6,366 nt of DNA from Desulfobacterales bacterium (GTDB lineage: Bacteria; Desulfobacterota; Syntrophobacteria; B119-G9). Both the position numbers and the translations under genes were made by a program. This document shows, piece by piece, positions 1 through 5,929 of the stretch. Within the stretch, counting starts at the first letter, position 1, and each line of letters starts with the position of its first letter. The notes under the pieces were generated by a model that searched no databases, was not told the origin of the DNA, and saw only the letters and a program-made list of their open reading frames with translations. The stretch covers positions 1 to 6,366 of the forward strand of contig JALXAI010000237.1 in assembly GCA_026992215.1 (NCBI GenBank), written 5' to 3'.

Positions 1-586
1 AGATAAACGCGTGCTCCGGCAAACCGTACCTTCGCCGCAGTTCTGCCTTGCCCGGGGAGGATATATCATACTGGTTTACATCAATTCCGTTGTAGATTAT
101 CTCCAGTGGCAGGGACTCTATCCCTGAAGCTTCCCGGAGGCTTCTCGCCACGTCCCTGCTCACGCAGATTATCCTCGAGATTCTCCTTGATGCTAGCCGG
201 AATGCAACGCGCCGTTTCCTGTTTCTCAGAATGCTGGTCAGCCGAACAGTGTATACTACGGGAACTCCGGTTAACCGACTGGCAAGAGCGCAATAAATCA
301 TGAGCCTGTGTCGCTGTACGTGCAAAAGCCCGATGTCAAGAGACCTGATCAAAAAGAGCAACTTCCAGAGAGTTAGGGGGTTGAACCCGGTGCGCGATTT
401 TGGTCCCTGGCTGAGATACGCGGTCAGAAATCCCCTGTCACCATACCTGGAAATATACTTGCTGTTGCGCCAGAAATAGCAAATCACGGGACAAATTCCG
501 CGCTCCCGCAACCCTTCGAGGACATAGTCGTGAACGTGTTTATCGCGAGAGGGATCATCCAGGATATATAGTGTTCTTTTTTTCAT
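1..586 (-). CDS. GT4-family glycosyltransferase, N-terminal part (gene runs off the left edge)
   Basis: Reading leftward from ATG at 586-584, the frame stays open for 195 codons to the window edge, so the C-terminal nucleotide-sugar-binding half is missing. The visible part resembles the acceptor-binding half of GT-B fold, GT4-type glycosyltransferases: a first strand (KKRTLYILDD), a helix (YVLEGLRERG) where GT4 enzymes recognise their acceptor, LLHVQRHR near residues 87-94 followed by LASRLTGVPVVYTVR (101-115), RIICVSRDVARSL (138-150) matching the usual 'ii.vS....' strand, and IIYNGIDVNQY (163-173), a hallmark GT4 segment just before the linker to the second domain. It probably transfers a sugar to a lipid-linked or surface glycan at the cytoplasmic membrane face. 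The start lies 32 bases inside the preceding ligase gene, suggesting translational coupling. The ribosome binding site is weak (GAAAGA). Donor and acceptor sugars are unknown. Confidence 0.85.
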   Translation of the reverse strand, partial: MKKRTLYILDDPSRDKHVHDYVLEGLRERGICPVICYFWRNSKYISRYGDRGFLTAYLSQGPKSRTGFNPLTLWKLLFLIRSLDIGLLHVQRHRLMIYCALASRLTGVPVVYTVRLTSILRNRKRRVAFRLASRRISRIICVSRDVARSLREASGIESLPLEIIYNGIDVNQYDISSPGKAELRRRYGLPEHAFI

Positions 587-1967
587 TTTGTTCTTTCGTC
601 TGTCCGATCAGGCAATAGGTGAAAAAGGCGGCCAGAACCCAGTAAAAAGTGCTTATACTGTGTCGGAACATATCATCAAAAGACGATCTTATCCAGAACA
701 TGCATAACCAGATAAGGTAAGTGGAAAGGTAAAGGAATTCTGGAGACTTGTGATCCTGAAGTTTTTTTAGTGCCGTGATCCCGTGCTTGAATTGCAATAT
801 AATGAAAATGATTAGCGCGATTGCGCTTTGAATACCCTGCTGGATAGCCGTGTTAATGAAGACGTTGTGTCCATGGGAGAATCCAGTCTTTGCAACGAGA
901 TCCGGCAAGGCCTTTTTTATATTCCTTCTCCCGATTCCGACACCAGTGAAAGGATGCCTGAAAATGTGTTCCAGGTACAGTTTATAGCCCAGCACCCTGC
1001 TGCCAAAAGATCCCGAGGAATGAAACTTGCCGTGCAACATTTCAGAAACCCTCTCTCCCCTCATAAACCTGCTACTGAGCGGACTCATTATCATTATCCA
1101 CGCAAGTAATACCGTTATCAATATCGAGGCAGCCAGAAGGATGATTCTTTTCCTCGTGTTAAACGGAAAAAAACAGGCTAAAATGGCTGAGAAGCAAATG
1201 GCTACTACCGGGGCTTTGAGCGTGGAAAAGACAACGATGAACAGGTTCAGCAACGTTAAAACAATTATTTTGGGAGACTTCAGGCTTGACGAGGGTGAAA
1301 AGAAAACGCCGAGGCCCATGGCAACGAAAAATAACAAGCAGGTACTTATACTCTTATATGAAAACAGGTCCGAACAGTGTCTGAGGTAATTGAATATGTC
1401 CAAAAAATTGTGAAGTCTTACTTTACCTCCAAGATTGCTCATCACCGGGTGATACGGCATTAAACACCATTGTACACCCTGAAGAAAGTAAATCGTAATG
1501 AAAATAATATTGCTCAAAACCAAAACCTGCAATATTTGTTTCATAGAAACGAGGTAGCGGGATAACAGGTAAATAATGACGTAAAAGGTGAGAACGTTAA
1601 TTACGATCTCATAAATAAACTGTTTGAAGCTGTAAAAGGGATTATGGCTGAATAGTACGGACAAAAAAGCCGTTGCCGAATAAACGATAATTATCCAGTT
1701 GAAAGGATTGTTTTTTATACTCAGGAAGAACGCTTTTTTTTCTTTTGAAATATCTACCAGGAATACCAGGGCTAATAATGTTTCAGAGGCATAGACTATT
1801 GCCTTGTTGTGTCTGAAAGGAAGCGCTGTGAGAAGAAGCGCAAGCCCCACCAAAAAAAATAGCCTCAAGTAGTGATTTTCAGGTCTGCACGATTGTGTTT
1901 TCCGTGATCTGTCTTCGCATAAATTTGCTTTCAGGAACACGTCAAAGAGTTTTGAAGTGGTATTCAT
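555..1967 (-). CDS. O-antigen ligase / Wzy-type polymerase family membrane protein
   Basis: A 470-residue multi-pass inner-membrane protein. A hydrophilic N-terminus (about 1-32) is followed by roughly ten or more hydrophobic segments, for example near 34-50, 57-72, 90-106, 120-140, 147-163, 208-224, 234-268, 275-294, 380-393, 412-425 and 440-454. The long loop at about 295-375 carries the Wzy_C-type (PF04932) signature: a GSRVLGYKLYLE segment with Arg324, HPFTGVGIGR (338-347), and SHGHNVFINTAIQQG (364-378) with paired histidines. In WaaL-type ligases the corresponding periplasmic Arg and His residues are needed for transferring undecaprenyl-linked glycan. The family includes ligases, polymerases and protein O-glycosylases, which cannot be told apart by sequence alone. 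A GT4 gene overlaps its end, so a role in surface-polysaccharide assembly is likely. ATG at 1967 has only a weak upstream GAAGAA, so the exact start is not certain. The coding sequence looks more AT-rich than the plus-strand operon. Confidence 0.85.
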   Translation of the reverse strand: MNTTSKLFDVFLKANLCEDRSRKTQSCRPENHYLRLFFLVGLALLLTALPFRHNKAIVYASETLLALVFLVDISKEKKAFFLSIKNNPFNWIIIVYSATAFLSVLFSHNPFYSFKQFIYEIVINVLTFYVIIYLLSRYLVSMKQILQVLVLSNIIFITIYFLQGVQWCLMPYHPVMSNLGGKVRLHNFLDIFNYLRHCSDLFSYKSISTCLLFFVAMGLGVFFSPSSSLKSPKIIVLTLLNLFIVVFSTLKAPVVAICFSAILACFFPFNTRKRIILLAASILITVLLAWIMIMSPLSSRFMRGERVSEMLHGKFHSSGSFGSRVLGYKLYLEHIFRHPFTGVGIGRRNIKKALPDLVAKTGFSHGHNVFINTAIQQGIQSAIALIIFIILQFKHGITALKKLQDHKSPEFLYLSTYLIWLCMFWIRSSFDDMFRHSISTFYWVLAAFFTYCLIGQTKEQNEKKNTIYPG

Positions 1968-2008
1968 TTCTTCGTTTCATTTAACCGTTTTTCGGGCGTG
2001 GTATCCGG

Positions 2009-2182
2009 TTACCCTGCAAGGTTCCTGTGTCGATTTGGTGATTTAACGAGCTTAACTGCATGGTCAATGAAATACTGGGGATAGATATCATAAAAGCGAA
2101 GAACATCCCAGAGTTTTTTAGAGACCGTTTTGCGGGGTATCTTCATATGATAAAATTTGTCGTTGCACCCGCGAAAAAAATG
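2009..2182 (-). pseudogene. Short open frame, possible remnant of a truncated gene
   Basis: On the minus strand the frame is open from 2182, just after an in-frame TAA at 2185-2183, to a TAA at 2011-2009. From an internal ATG at 2146-2144 it would give 45 residues (MKIPRKTVSK... ending NRHRNLAG). The ATG lacks a Shine-Dalgarno sequence. The 12 codons before it (HFFRGCNDKFYH) also read like ordinary protein, which suits the 3' end of a lost gene better than a complete small gene. The composition is rich in Lys, Arg, Tyr and Phe (LWDVLRFYDIYPQYFIDHA), typical of globular or membrane-associated protein. I recognise no family. It points the same way as the ligase gene and stops 41 bases before that gene's start. 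It could equally be a chance open frame, since the opposite strand is also open across part of it. Confidence 0.3.
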
Positions 2183-2198
2183 TTATATATTATATTGT
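2163..2198 (+). promoter_or_regulatory. Candidate promoter of the GntR-TRAP operon
   Basis: An AT-rich stretch contains TGTTATATAT (2181-2190), which reads as an extended -10 (TGn followed by TATATA), and an overlapping TATATT (2186-2191). A poor -35-like TTGCAC lies at 2163-2168, 17 bases before TATATT. Transcription would then start near 2196-2198, inside the TTGTATACAA palindrome. The assignment rests on motif likeness only, and the -35 match is weak. Confidence 0.4.
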
Positions 2199-2204
2199 AT
2201 ACAA
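2195..2204. promoter_or_regulatory. Putative GntR/FCD operator, palindrome TTGTATACAA
   Basis: This is a perfect 10-base inverted repeat, centred between 2199 and 2200 and ending 16 bases before the regulator's start codon. FCD-subgroup GntR proteins typically bind short palindromes with a GT...AC core (the FadR-type T-GT-N-AC-A pattern), and this site fits. Its position over the predicted transcription start would suit autorepression of the regulator and the downstream transporter genes. An identical 10-mer occurs at 5145-5154 inside dctM. Confidence 0.55.
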
Positions 2205-2220
2205 ATTAGGACGTGGAACT

Positions 2221-2889
2221 ATGGGAACCATCGAGAGAAAATTGCTCAACATAGAAGTGGCAAACGAAATCCGTGAAATGATACGGGTTGGTGCCCTGGA
2301 AAAGGGAGACAAGATAAATGAAAAGGAACTATGCCTTGCCTTTGGAGTGAGCCGCACTCCTGTGAGAGAAGCGTTGCAGAGGCTCAGCATGGAAGGCCTC
2401 ATCAAGATCATTCCTCACAAAGGGGCATACGTTTCTTCTCCCCGGCCGCAGGACATAAGGGAAATGTTCGAGGTTATGAGTGTCCTGGAAGGGGCATGTG
2501 CCCGGATGGCCACCGAGAAAATGACCGAGATACAGTTTGCCAGGCTTGAGTCTCTTCACAAGGAGCTGGAAAAGTTTTACGAAAGAAGAGACCATGAAAA
2601 CTACCTCCAGGTAAATCACCGATACCACACGTACATTCAAGAACTTTCCGGGAACAAGATCCTCAATGATATTATCAACGGTATCAGGCTGAAGGTCTTG
2701 TTGTACCGGTCTCAGCAATTGTACCGGCCTCGCCGCTTCGACGAATCCATTAGAGAACATCGTGCGCTGCTTGATGCTTTCCGAAAAAGGGAAGCTCTGG
2801 AAGCGGAAGCGCTTATGAAAACTCATCTGATGAACCAGTGTGAAGCTCTTGTCAGCCTCTACGAGGCAAAGGACGCGATGGATGACTGA
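2221..2889 (+). CDS. GntR-family transcriptional regulator, FCD (FadR) subgroup
   Basis: A 222-residue cytoplasmic DNA-binding regulator of usual FCD-family length. Residues about 10-72 form the winged helix-turn-helix: EIREMIRVGALEKGDKI, then KELCLAFGVSRTPVREALQ (recognition helix around 44-54), then the wing GLIKIIPHKGAYV. Residues about 79-215 form the all-helical FCD effector domain. Its expected metal/effector ligands are seen as Asn132 and His136 in NHRYH, His180 in EHRALLDAF and His202 in THLMNQ. The first ligand is often Asp in this family, but Asn also occurs. Such proteins usually bind a carboxylate through the metal and release DNA. As first gene of the operon, 94 bases before the TRAP binding protein, it most likely controls the operon and itself through the upstream palindrome. 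The start has AGGA at 2208-2211 nine bases before ATG. The ligand is unknown. Confidence 0.93.
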   Translation: MGTIERKLLNIEVANEIREMIRVGALEKGDKINEKELCLAFGVSRTPVREALQRLSMEGLIKIIPHKGAYVSSPRPQDIREMFEVMSVLEGACARMATEKMTEIQFARLESLHKELEKFYERRDHENYLQVNHRYHTYIQELSGNKILNDIINGIRLKVLLYRSQQLYRPRRFDESIREHRALLDAFRKREALEAEALMKTHLMNQCEALVSLYEAKDAMDD

Positions 2890-2953
2890 TACCCGCTTTT
2901 GCACCGGGCTAAAAGTCTCTATGCCCTTCATGGTGCGAGCGTGAATTTATTAA

Positions 2954-2963
2954 CCTGATCAGG
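2954..2963. promoter_or_regulatory. 10-base palindrome CCTGATCAGG upstream of dctP
   Basis: This perfect inverted repeat lies in the 94-base gap between the regulator and dctP genes, just before the dctP ribosome binding site. It differs from the TTGTATACAA site, so it is not an obvious second GntR operator. It could be a regulator site or chance; ten-base palindromes are not rare. Confidence 0.2.
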
Positions 2964-2967
2964 AAGG

Positions 2968-2975
2968 AAAGGAGG
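2968..2975 (+). promoter_or_regulatory. Strong ribosome binding site of dctP
   Basis: AAAGGAGG sits eight bases before ATG 2984 and is a near-complete match to the anti-Shine-Dalgarno. It is clearly stronger than the sites of the regulator and of dctQ, as expected when a periplasmic binding protein must be made in excess over its permease. It also fixes the dctP start. Confidence 0.8.
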
Positions 2976-2983
2976 AAGAAGTT

Positions 2984-3994
2984 ATGAGGAAATTATGCGG
3001 ATTTACTGTGTTCTGGGGACTGCTTGTAACCCTGTCTCTGGTTCTGATGCCGATGCACGGCGTTTATGCAGGCTCCAAGACCCTGAAGATTTCACACCAG
3101 TTTGCCGAATCTGACGTTCGACATCAGATATGTGTTGCTTTCAAAAAAAAGGTAGAAGAAGCGACCAAGGGGCAGCTCAAGTTCTTGATATACCCTTCGG
3201 CTTCTCTTTATAAACCGAAAGCCCAGTACGAAGCTCTGAAAAAGGGAGTCCTTGATTTTTCGGTATTTCCGCTGGCGTATGCTTCAGGAAAAGTCCCCGC
3301 ATTTGATATCACCCTGATGCCATGTATTATCTCAAGCGTGAAAGAAGGCATGGACTGGCGTAACAGGCCTATAGGCAAGGAGGTGGAGGCCATTGCCGAA
3401 AAATCTGGTATGAAGATACTCATATGGTTATGGTATGCCGGTGGTATCGGAAGCAAGGGGAAACCCATAATTCTGCCCGAGGATGTGAAAGGTTTCAAAA
3501 TGAGGGCAGCCGGGAAACAATTCGAATACATGTTGAACAAAGCGGGAGCATCCATCACGAGCATGCCGTCTTCCGAGATCTATACCGCGCTTCAGACCGG
3601 TGTTCTCGATGCCTGTCTTACTTCTTCAACCTCCTTTATTTCTTATAGGCTCTACGAGCAGCTTGATTACTTTAATTCTCCTGAAAAATATTCCATCTGG
3701 TTTATGGCTGAACCGCTGGTGGTAAGTATGAAGACTTGGAACAAGCTCTCTGCGGAGGAGAAAGCGGCGATTGAAAAAGCTGCAAGAGAGCTTGAGAAGA
3801 AGGGGCTTGAAGATTCGGTGGGTGCGAACCACGAAGTTTCCAGGGTCATGAAGGAACATGGGGTAAAGGTACATGCCATGACCATGGACGAGTGGAAGAA
3901 GTGGAAAGATCTGGCCGTGAAGACTTCCTGGAAACATTTTGCGGAAAAGGTTAAAAATGGCCAGAAGTTGCTTGATTTGGCCAGGCAAAAATAG
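2984..3994 (+). CDS. dctP: TRAP transporter solute-binding protein, DctP family
   Basis: A 336-residue periplasmic substrate receptor of typical DctP length. The first 29 residues form a Sec signal peptide: basic MRK, hydrophobic FWGLLVTLSLVLM, and a VYA-G cleavage site after Ala29. The mature protein opens with LKISHQFAESD. It then shows family landmarks: EALKKGVLDFSVFPLAYAS (about 83-101), GFKMRAAG (170-177) with Arg174 where DctP proteins place the Arg that salt-bridges the substrate carboxylate, and SSEIYTALQTGVLDA (196-210), the best-known signature. A late helix TWNKLSAEEKAAIEKAA (251-267) is also typical. It should bind an organic acid and hand it to DctQM, whose genes follow after 10 bases. 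The Arg argues for a carboxylate, but the pocket does not reveal which one. No lipobox is present, so it should be soluble. Confidence 0.95.
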   Translation: MRKLCGFTVFWGLLVTLSLVLMPMHGVYAGSKTLKISHQFAESDVRHQICVAFKKKVEEATKGQLKFLIYPSASLYKPKAQYEALKKGVLDFSVFPLAYASGKVPAFDITLMPCIISSVKEGMDWRNRPIGKEVEAIAEKSGMKILIWLWYAGGIGSKGKPIILPEDVKGFKMRAAGKQFEYMLNKAGASITSMPSSEIYTALQTGVLDACLTSSTSFISYRLYEQLDYFNSPEKYSIWFMAEPLVVSMKTWNKLSAEEKAAIEKAARELEKKGLEDSVGANHEVSRVMKEHGVKVHAMTMDEWKKWKDLAVKTSWKHFAEKVKNGQKLLDLARQK

Positions 3995-4004
3995 GGAGAC
4001 ATAG

Positions 4005-4553
4005 GTGGCCAAACACGGGACATTGAAAGAACACGCAGTTTACAGGATAATCAACACTCTCAGCAACATAGCCGGTTACCTGAGCGCTCTTGCGATCGTG
4101 ATTGCCACGCTTGCAATAACGGAGGGGGTCCTGGTGAGATACATCTTCAGGATCCCCACCATATGGCAGGTGGAGCTGGCGGTCTACATGTTGATGTGTG
4201 CAACCTTTCTTGGTTCGCCCTGGGTTCTGAAGGAAAAGGGGCACATAAATATCCAGCTTGTAACGTCCCGTTTTTCTCCCAGGACCAATGCTATACTCAA
4301 CTTATTTACATCCCTTGCAGCATTTGCCTTTTGCGTGCTTGTTGCCTGGAAGGGGTGGGTGATGTGGTATGAAGCATACGAAGGGGGCTGGGTATCAGAA
4401 TCCCTTTGGAGCGTACCCCTTGTTTATCCTTACCTTACGATTCCTGTGGGAATGACTCTGACCGCACTGCAGTTCCTTGTAACGATCCACGAATGCGTTG
4501 ATGAGTTCAGAGAAGTAAGTGCTGGCGAGGTTCGAGCTGAGGCCGGGGAATAA
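4005..4553 (+). CDS. dctQ: TRAP transporter small permease, DctQ family
   Basis: A 182-residue inner-membrane protein with four predicted membrane segments (about 20-46, 54-75, 94-118 and 138-162), the standard DctQ topology and length. The diagnostic stretch is around residues 45-83: RYIFRIP, then a Trp-Gln-Val-Glu-Leu motif (54-58), then FLGSPWVLKEKGHINI. It partners with DctM to form the membrane part of the Na+- or H+-coupled TRAP system. The start is GTG at 4005, because no in-frame ATG occurs before residue 62 and AGGGAG at 3993-3998 lies six bases upstream. That site overlaps the dctP stop codon, which points to translational coupling. The protein ends five bases before dctM. The C-terminal tail (about 163-182) is charged and probably cytoplasmic. 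Confidence 0.93.
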   Translation: MAKHGTLKEHAVYRIINTLSNIAGYLSALAIVIATLAITEGVLVRYIFRIPTIWQVELAVYMLMCATFLGSPWVLKEKGHINIQLVTSRFSPRTNAILNLFTSLAAFAFCVLVAWKGWVMWYEAYEGGWVSESLWSVPLVYPYLTIPVGMTLTALQFLVTIHECVDEFREVSAGEVRAEAGE

Positions 4554-4558
4554 AATCC

Positions 4559-5899
4559 ATGGATCCTATTTACATCGGTCTGATTGTGGGGATACTGGCG
4601 CTGATTTTTCTTTTCAGCGGGATGCCCATAGCTTTTGCTCTTGGGACGGTATCGGTAATTATCACAGTAATATTTATGGGGCCGAGCCAGCTGAACATGC
4701 TGGCCGAGCTCCTTTACAGCGGGACGGATAACTTCGGCCTGCTTGCGATCCCGCTTTTTATCTTCATGGGGATAATCGTGGCGTCCACCAGGGCAGGGAC
4801 GGATTTATACGAGTGTTTTCACAAGTGGCTCCATAAAGTCCCTGGAGGGCTCGGAATGGCCAACATTGTTTCCTGTGCTGTATTTGCAGCGCTTACGGGA
4901 TCGTCTCCCGCCACTGCAGCCGCCATTGGCTCTACTGGAATCCCCGAGCTTCGAAAACGGGGCTACGATCCTTCCCTTGCCTGCGGTATCATAACGGCAG
5001 GAGGAACCCTCGGGATACTTATACCCCCTAGCGTTACAATGATTGTTTACGGCATAGCCACGGAAACATCCATCGGAAAGCTCTTTATCGCGGGTATTTT
5101 CCCCGGGTTGCTTATTACCGCCCTGTTCAGCCTCTGGATACTTTTTGTATACAACAAGAAGCTGAAGAAAGACTCCACCGATATGCAGGGCGAGCCGCAC
5201 TTTGTAAATTATACTTTTTCCGAAAAGCTCAAGGCTTCGGTTCGAATACTTCCCTTCCTGTTGATCATCGTGCTGGTATTGATATCTCTTTATGGTGGTT
5301 GGGCAACGCCAAGTGAAGCTGCCGGAGTGGGAGCATTTTTGATTATGCTTATTGCCATGGCTATTTACAGGGCCTACCAGCCTCACCAGATCAAGAGCAT
5401 TCTCATGAGAACCCTCAAGGAAAGCACCATGATCATGATGATTGTTGCCATGTCATTCCTGTTCAGCTCTGTTCTGACTGAACTCTACATAACCCAGGCG
5501 GTGGCACAGTCCATGGTTAAGCTTCACGTCTCGCGGTGGGTCATAATGTTTTTCATCAATATTATGCTCCTGGTTATCGGTTGCTTTCTTCCTCCCGTGG
5601 CTGCTATTCTTATCCTTGCCCCCATACTTCACCCTGTCATCGTGGGGCTAGGGTTTGACCCGATATGGTTTGGAGTGGTAATGACAGTTAACCTCGAAGT
5701 TGGCTTGATTACGCCGCCTGTTGGGTTGAACTTGTACGTTGTTCAGGGTATCGCTCCTGACGTGAGCATAGACGAAGTACTTAAGGGATCATTTCCTTTT
5801 GTTGTGATATTGCTTGTTTCCATTGTAATTATAAGTATTTTCCCGGAGCTGGCCACGTGGCTTCCGAGAAAGATGATCACCGGCGTCGCGAGCCCGTGA
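4559..5899 (+). CDS. dctM: TRAP transporter large permease, DctM family
   Basis: A 446-residue inner-membrane protein of normal DctM size with about eleven to thirteen hydrophobic segments. It is the ion-coupled translocation subunit of the TRAP system. Family landmarks run in order: LLAIPLFIFMG (61-71), ALTGSSPATAAAIGS (111-125), GGTLGILIPPSVTMIVYG (148-165), SIGKLFIAGIFPG (171-183), GGWATPSEAAGVGAF (246-260), GCFLPPVAAILILAP (341-355), and NLEVGLITPPVGLNLYV (378-394). The Gly/Ser/Pro-rich hairpins at 111-125, 148-165 and 378-394 are the re-entrant loops expected to form the ion and substrate sites. ATG at 4559 follows the dctQ stop by five bases, with GGGGAA inside the dctQ end as ribosome binding site. 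An exact copy of the TTGTATACAA palindrome lies in the coding sequence at 5145-5154, in codons for Phe-Val-Tyr-Asn near residue 198. Confidence 0.95.
   Translation: MDPIYIGLIVGILALIFLFSGMPIAFALGTVSVIITVIFMGPSQLNMLAELLYSGTDNFGLLAIPLFIFMGIIVASTRAGTDLYECFHKWLHKVPGGLGMANIVSCAVFAALTGSSPATAAAIGSTGIPELRKRGYDPSLACGIITAGGTLGILIPPSVTMIVYGIATETSIGKLFIAGIFPGLLITALFSLWILFVYNKKLKKDSTDMQGEPHFVNYTFSEKLKASVRILPFLLIIVLVLISLYGGWATPSEAAGVGAFLIMLIAMAIYRAYQPHQIKSILMRTLKESTMIMMIVAMSFLFSSVLTELYITQAVAQSMVKLHVSRWVIMFFINIMLLVIGCFLPPVAAILILAPILHPVIVGLGFDPIWFGVVMTVNLEVGLITPPVGLNLYVVQGIAPDVSIDEVLKGSFPFVVILLVSIVIISIFPELATWLPRKMITGVASP
5145..5154. promoter_or_regulatory. Second TTGTATACAA palindrome, inside dctM
   Basis: This is identical to the putative operator at 2195-2204, 2,950 bases downstream of it and within the dctM coding sequence. 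It could be an auxiliary operator for the GntR protein (roadblock or looping) or a coincidence forced by the codons for Phe-Val-Tyr-Asn. Only the exact identity is seen, and binding is inferred. Confidence 0.25.
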
Positions 5900-5916
5900 T
5901 GATGAAATGGTTGGAA

Positions 5917-5921
5917 AGGAG
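5917..5921 (+). promoter_or_regulatory. Ribosome binding site of the CoA ligase gene
   Basis: AGGAG lies eight bases before ATG 5930, within GGAAAGGAGATC. It decides for this start over the out-of-frame ATG codons at 5899 and 5902 just downstream of dctM. The spacing to dctM (30 bases) leaves no room for a clear separate promoter. Confidence 0.75.
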
Positions 5922-5929
5922 ATCAGTTC

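Larger units (their letters stand above)
1968..2220. other. Divergent intergenic region between the polysaccharide genes and the TRAP operon
   Basis: A 253-base gap separates the minus-strand ligase gene from the plus-strand regulator gene, so it must hold or transmit promoters for both directions unless the ligase is read from further upstream. The part near 2175-2206 is strongly AT-rich and carries a palindrome. The part from 2009 to 2182 is open on the minus strand, and a 49-codon frame (2060-2209) is open on the plus strand. No convincing intrinsic terminator, tRNA or riboswitch fold was seen here. Confidence 0.7.

Noticed and set aside
828..1389. Plus-strand open frames opposite the O-antigen ligase gene
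   Set aside because: They overlap each other and oppose the Wzy_C signature region; no domain is recognisable.
2060..2209. 49-codon plus-strand frame just before the regulator gene
   Set aside because: It runs through the promoter and operator, has no ribosome binding site, and its end is AT-rich low-complexity sequence.
2701..2727. Direct repeat TTGTACCGG twice, 18 bases apart
   Set aside because: It lies within the regulator coding sequence and encodes the repeated Leu-Tyr-Arg in LYRSQQLYRP, so it is best explained by protein sequence.
2893..2909. CCCG...CGGG inverted repeat after the regulator stop, as a terminator
   Set aside because: The stem is only four base pairs with no following T run, and the downstream gene order argues for read-through.
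2329..2931. Long minus-strand open frame of 200 codons opposite the GntR regulator gene
   Set aside because: It is fully antisense to a clear wHTH-FCD protein, has no recognisable domain, and is a codon-bias shadow.
3626..4023. Two minus-strand open frames opposite the end of dctP
   Set aside because: They overlap each other and the conserved DctP signature region, and have no own signals.
4805..5386. Minus-strand open frame of 193 codons opposite dctM
   Set aside because: It lies inside a well-supported DctM gene; its composition is typical of an antisense shadow and it matches no family.
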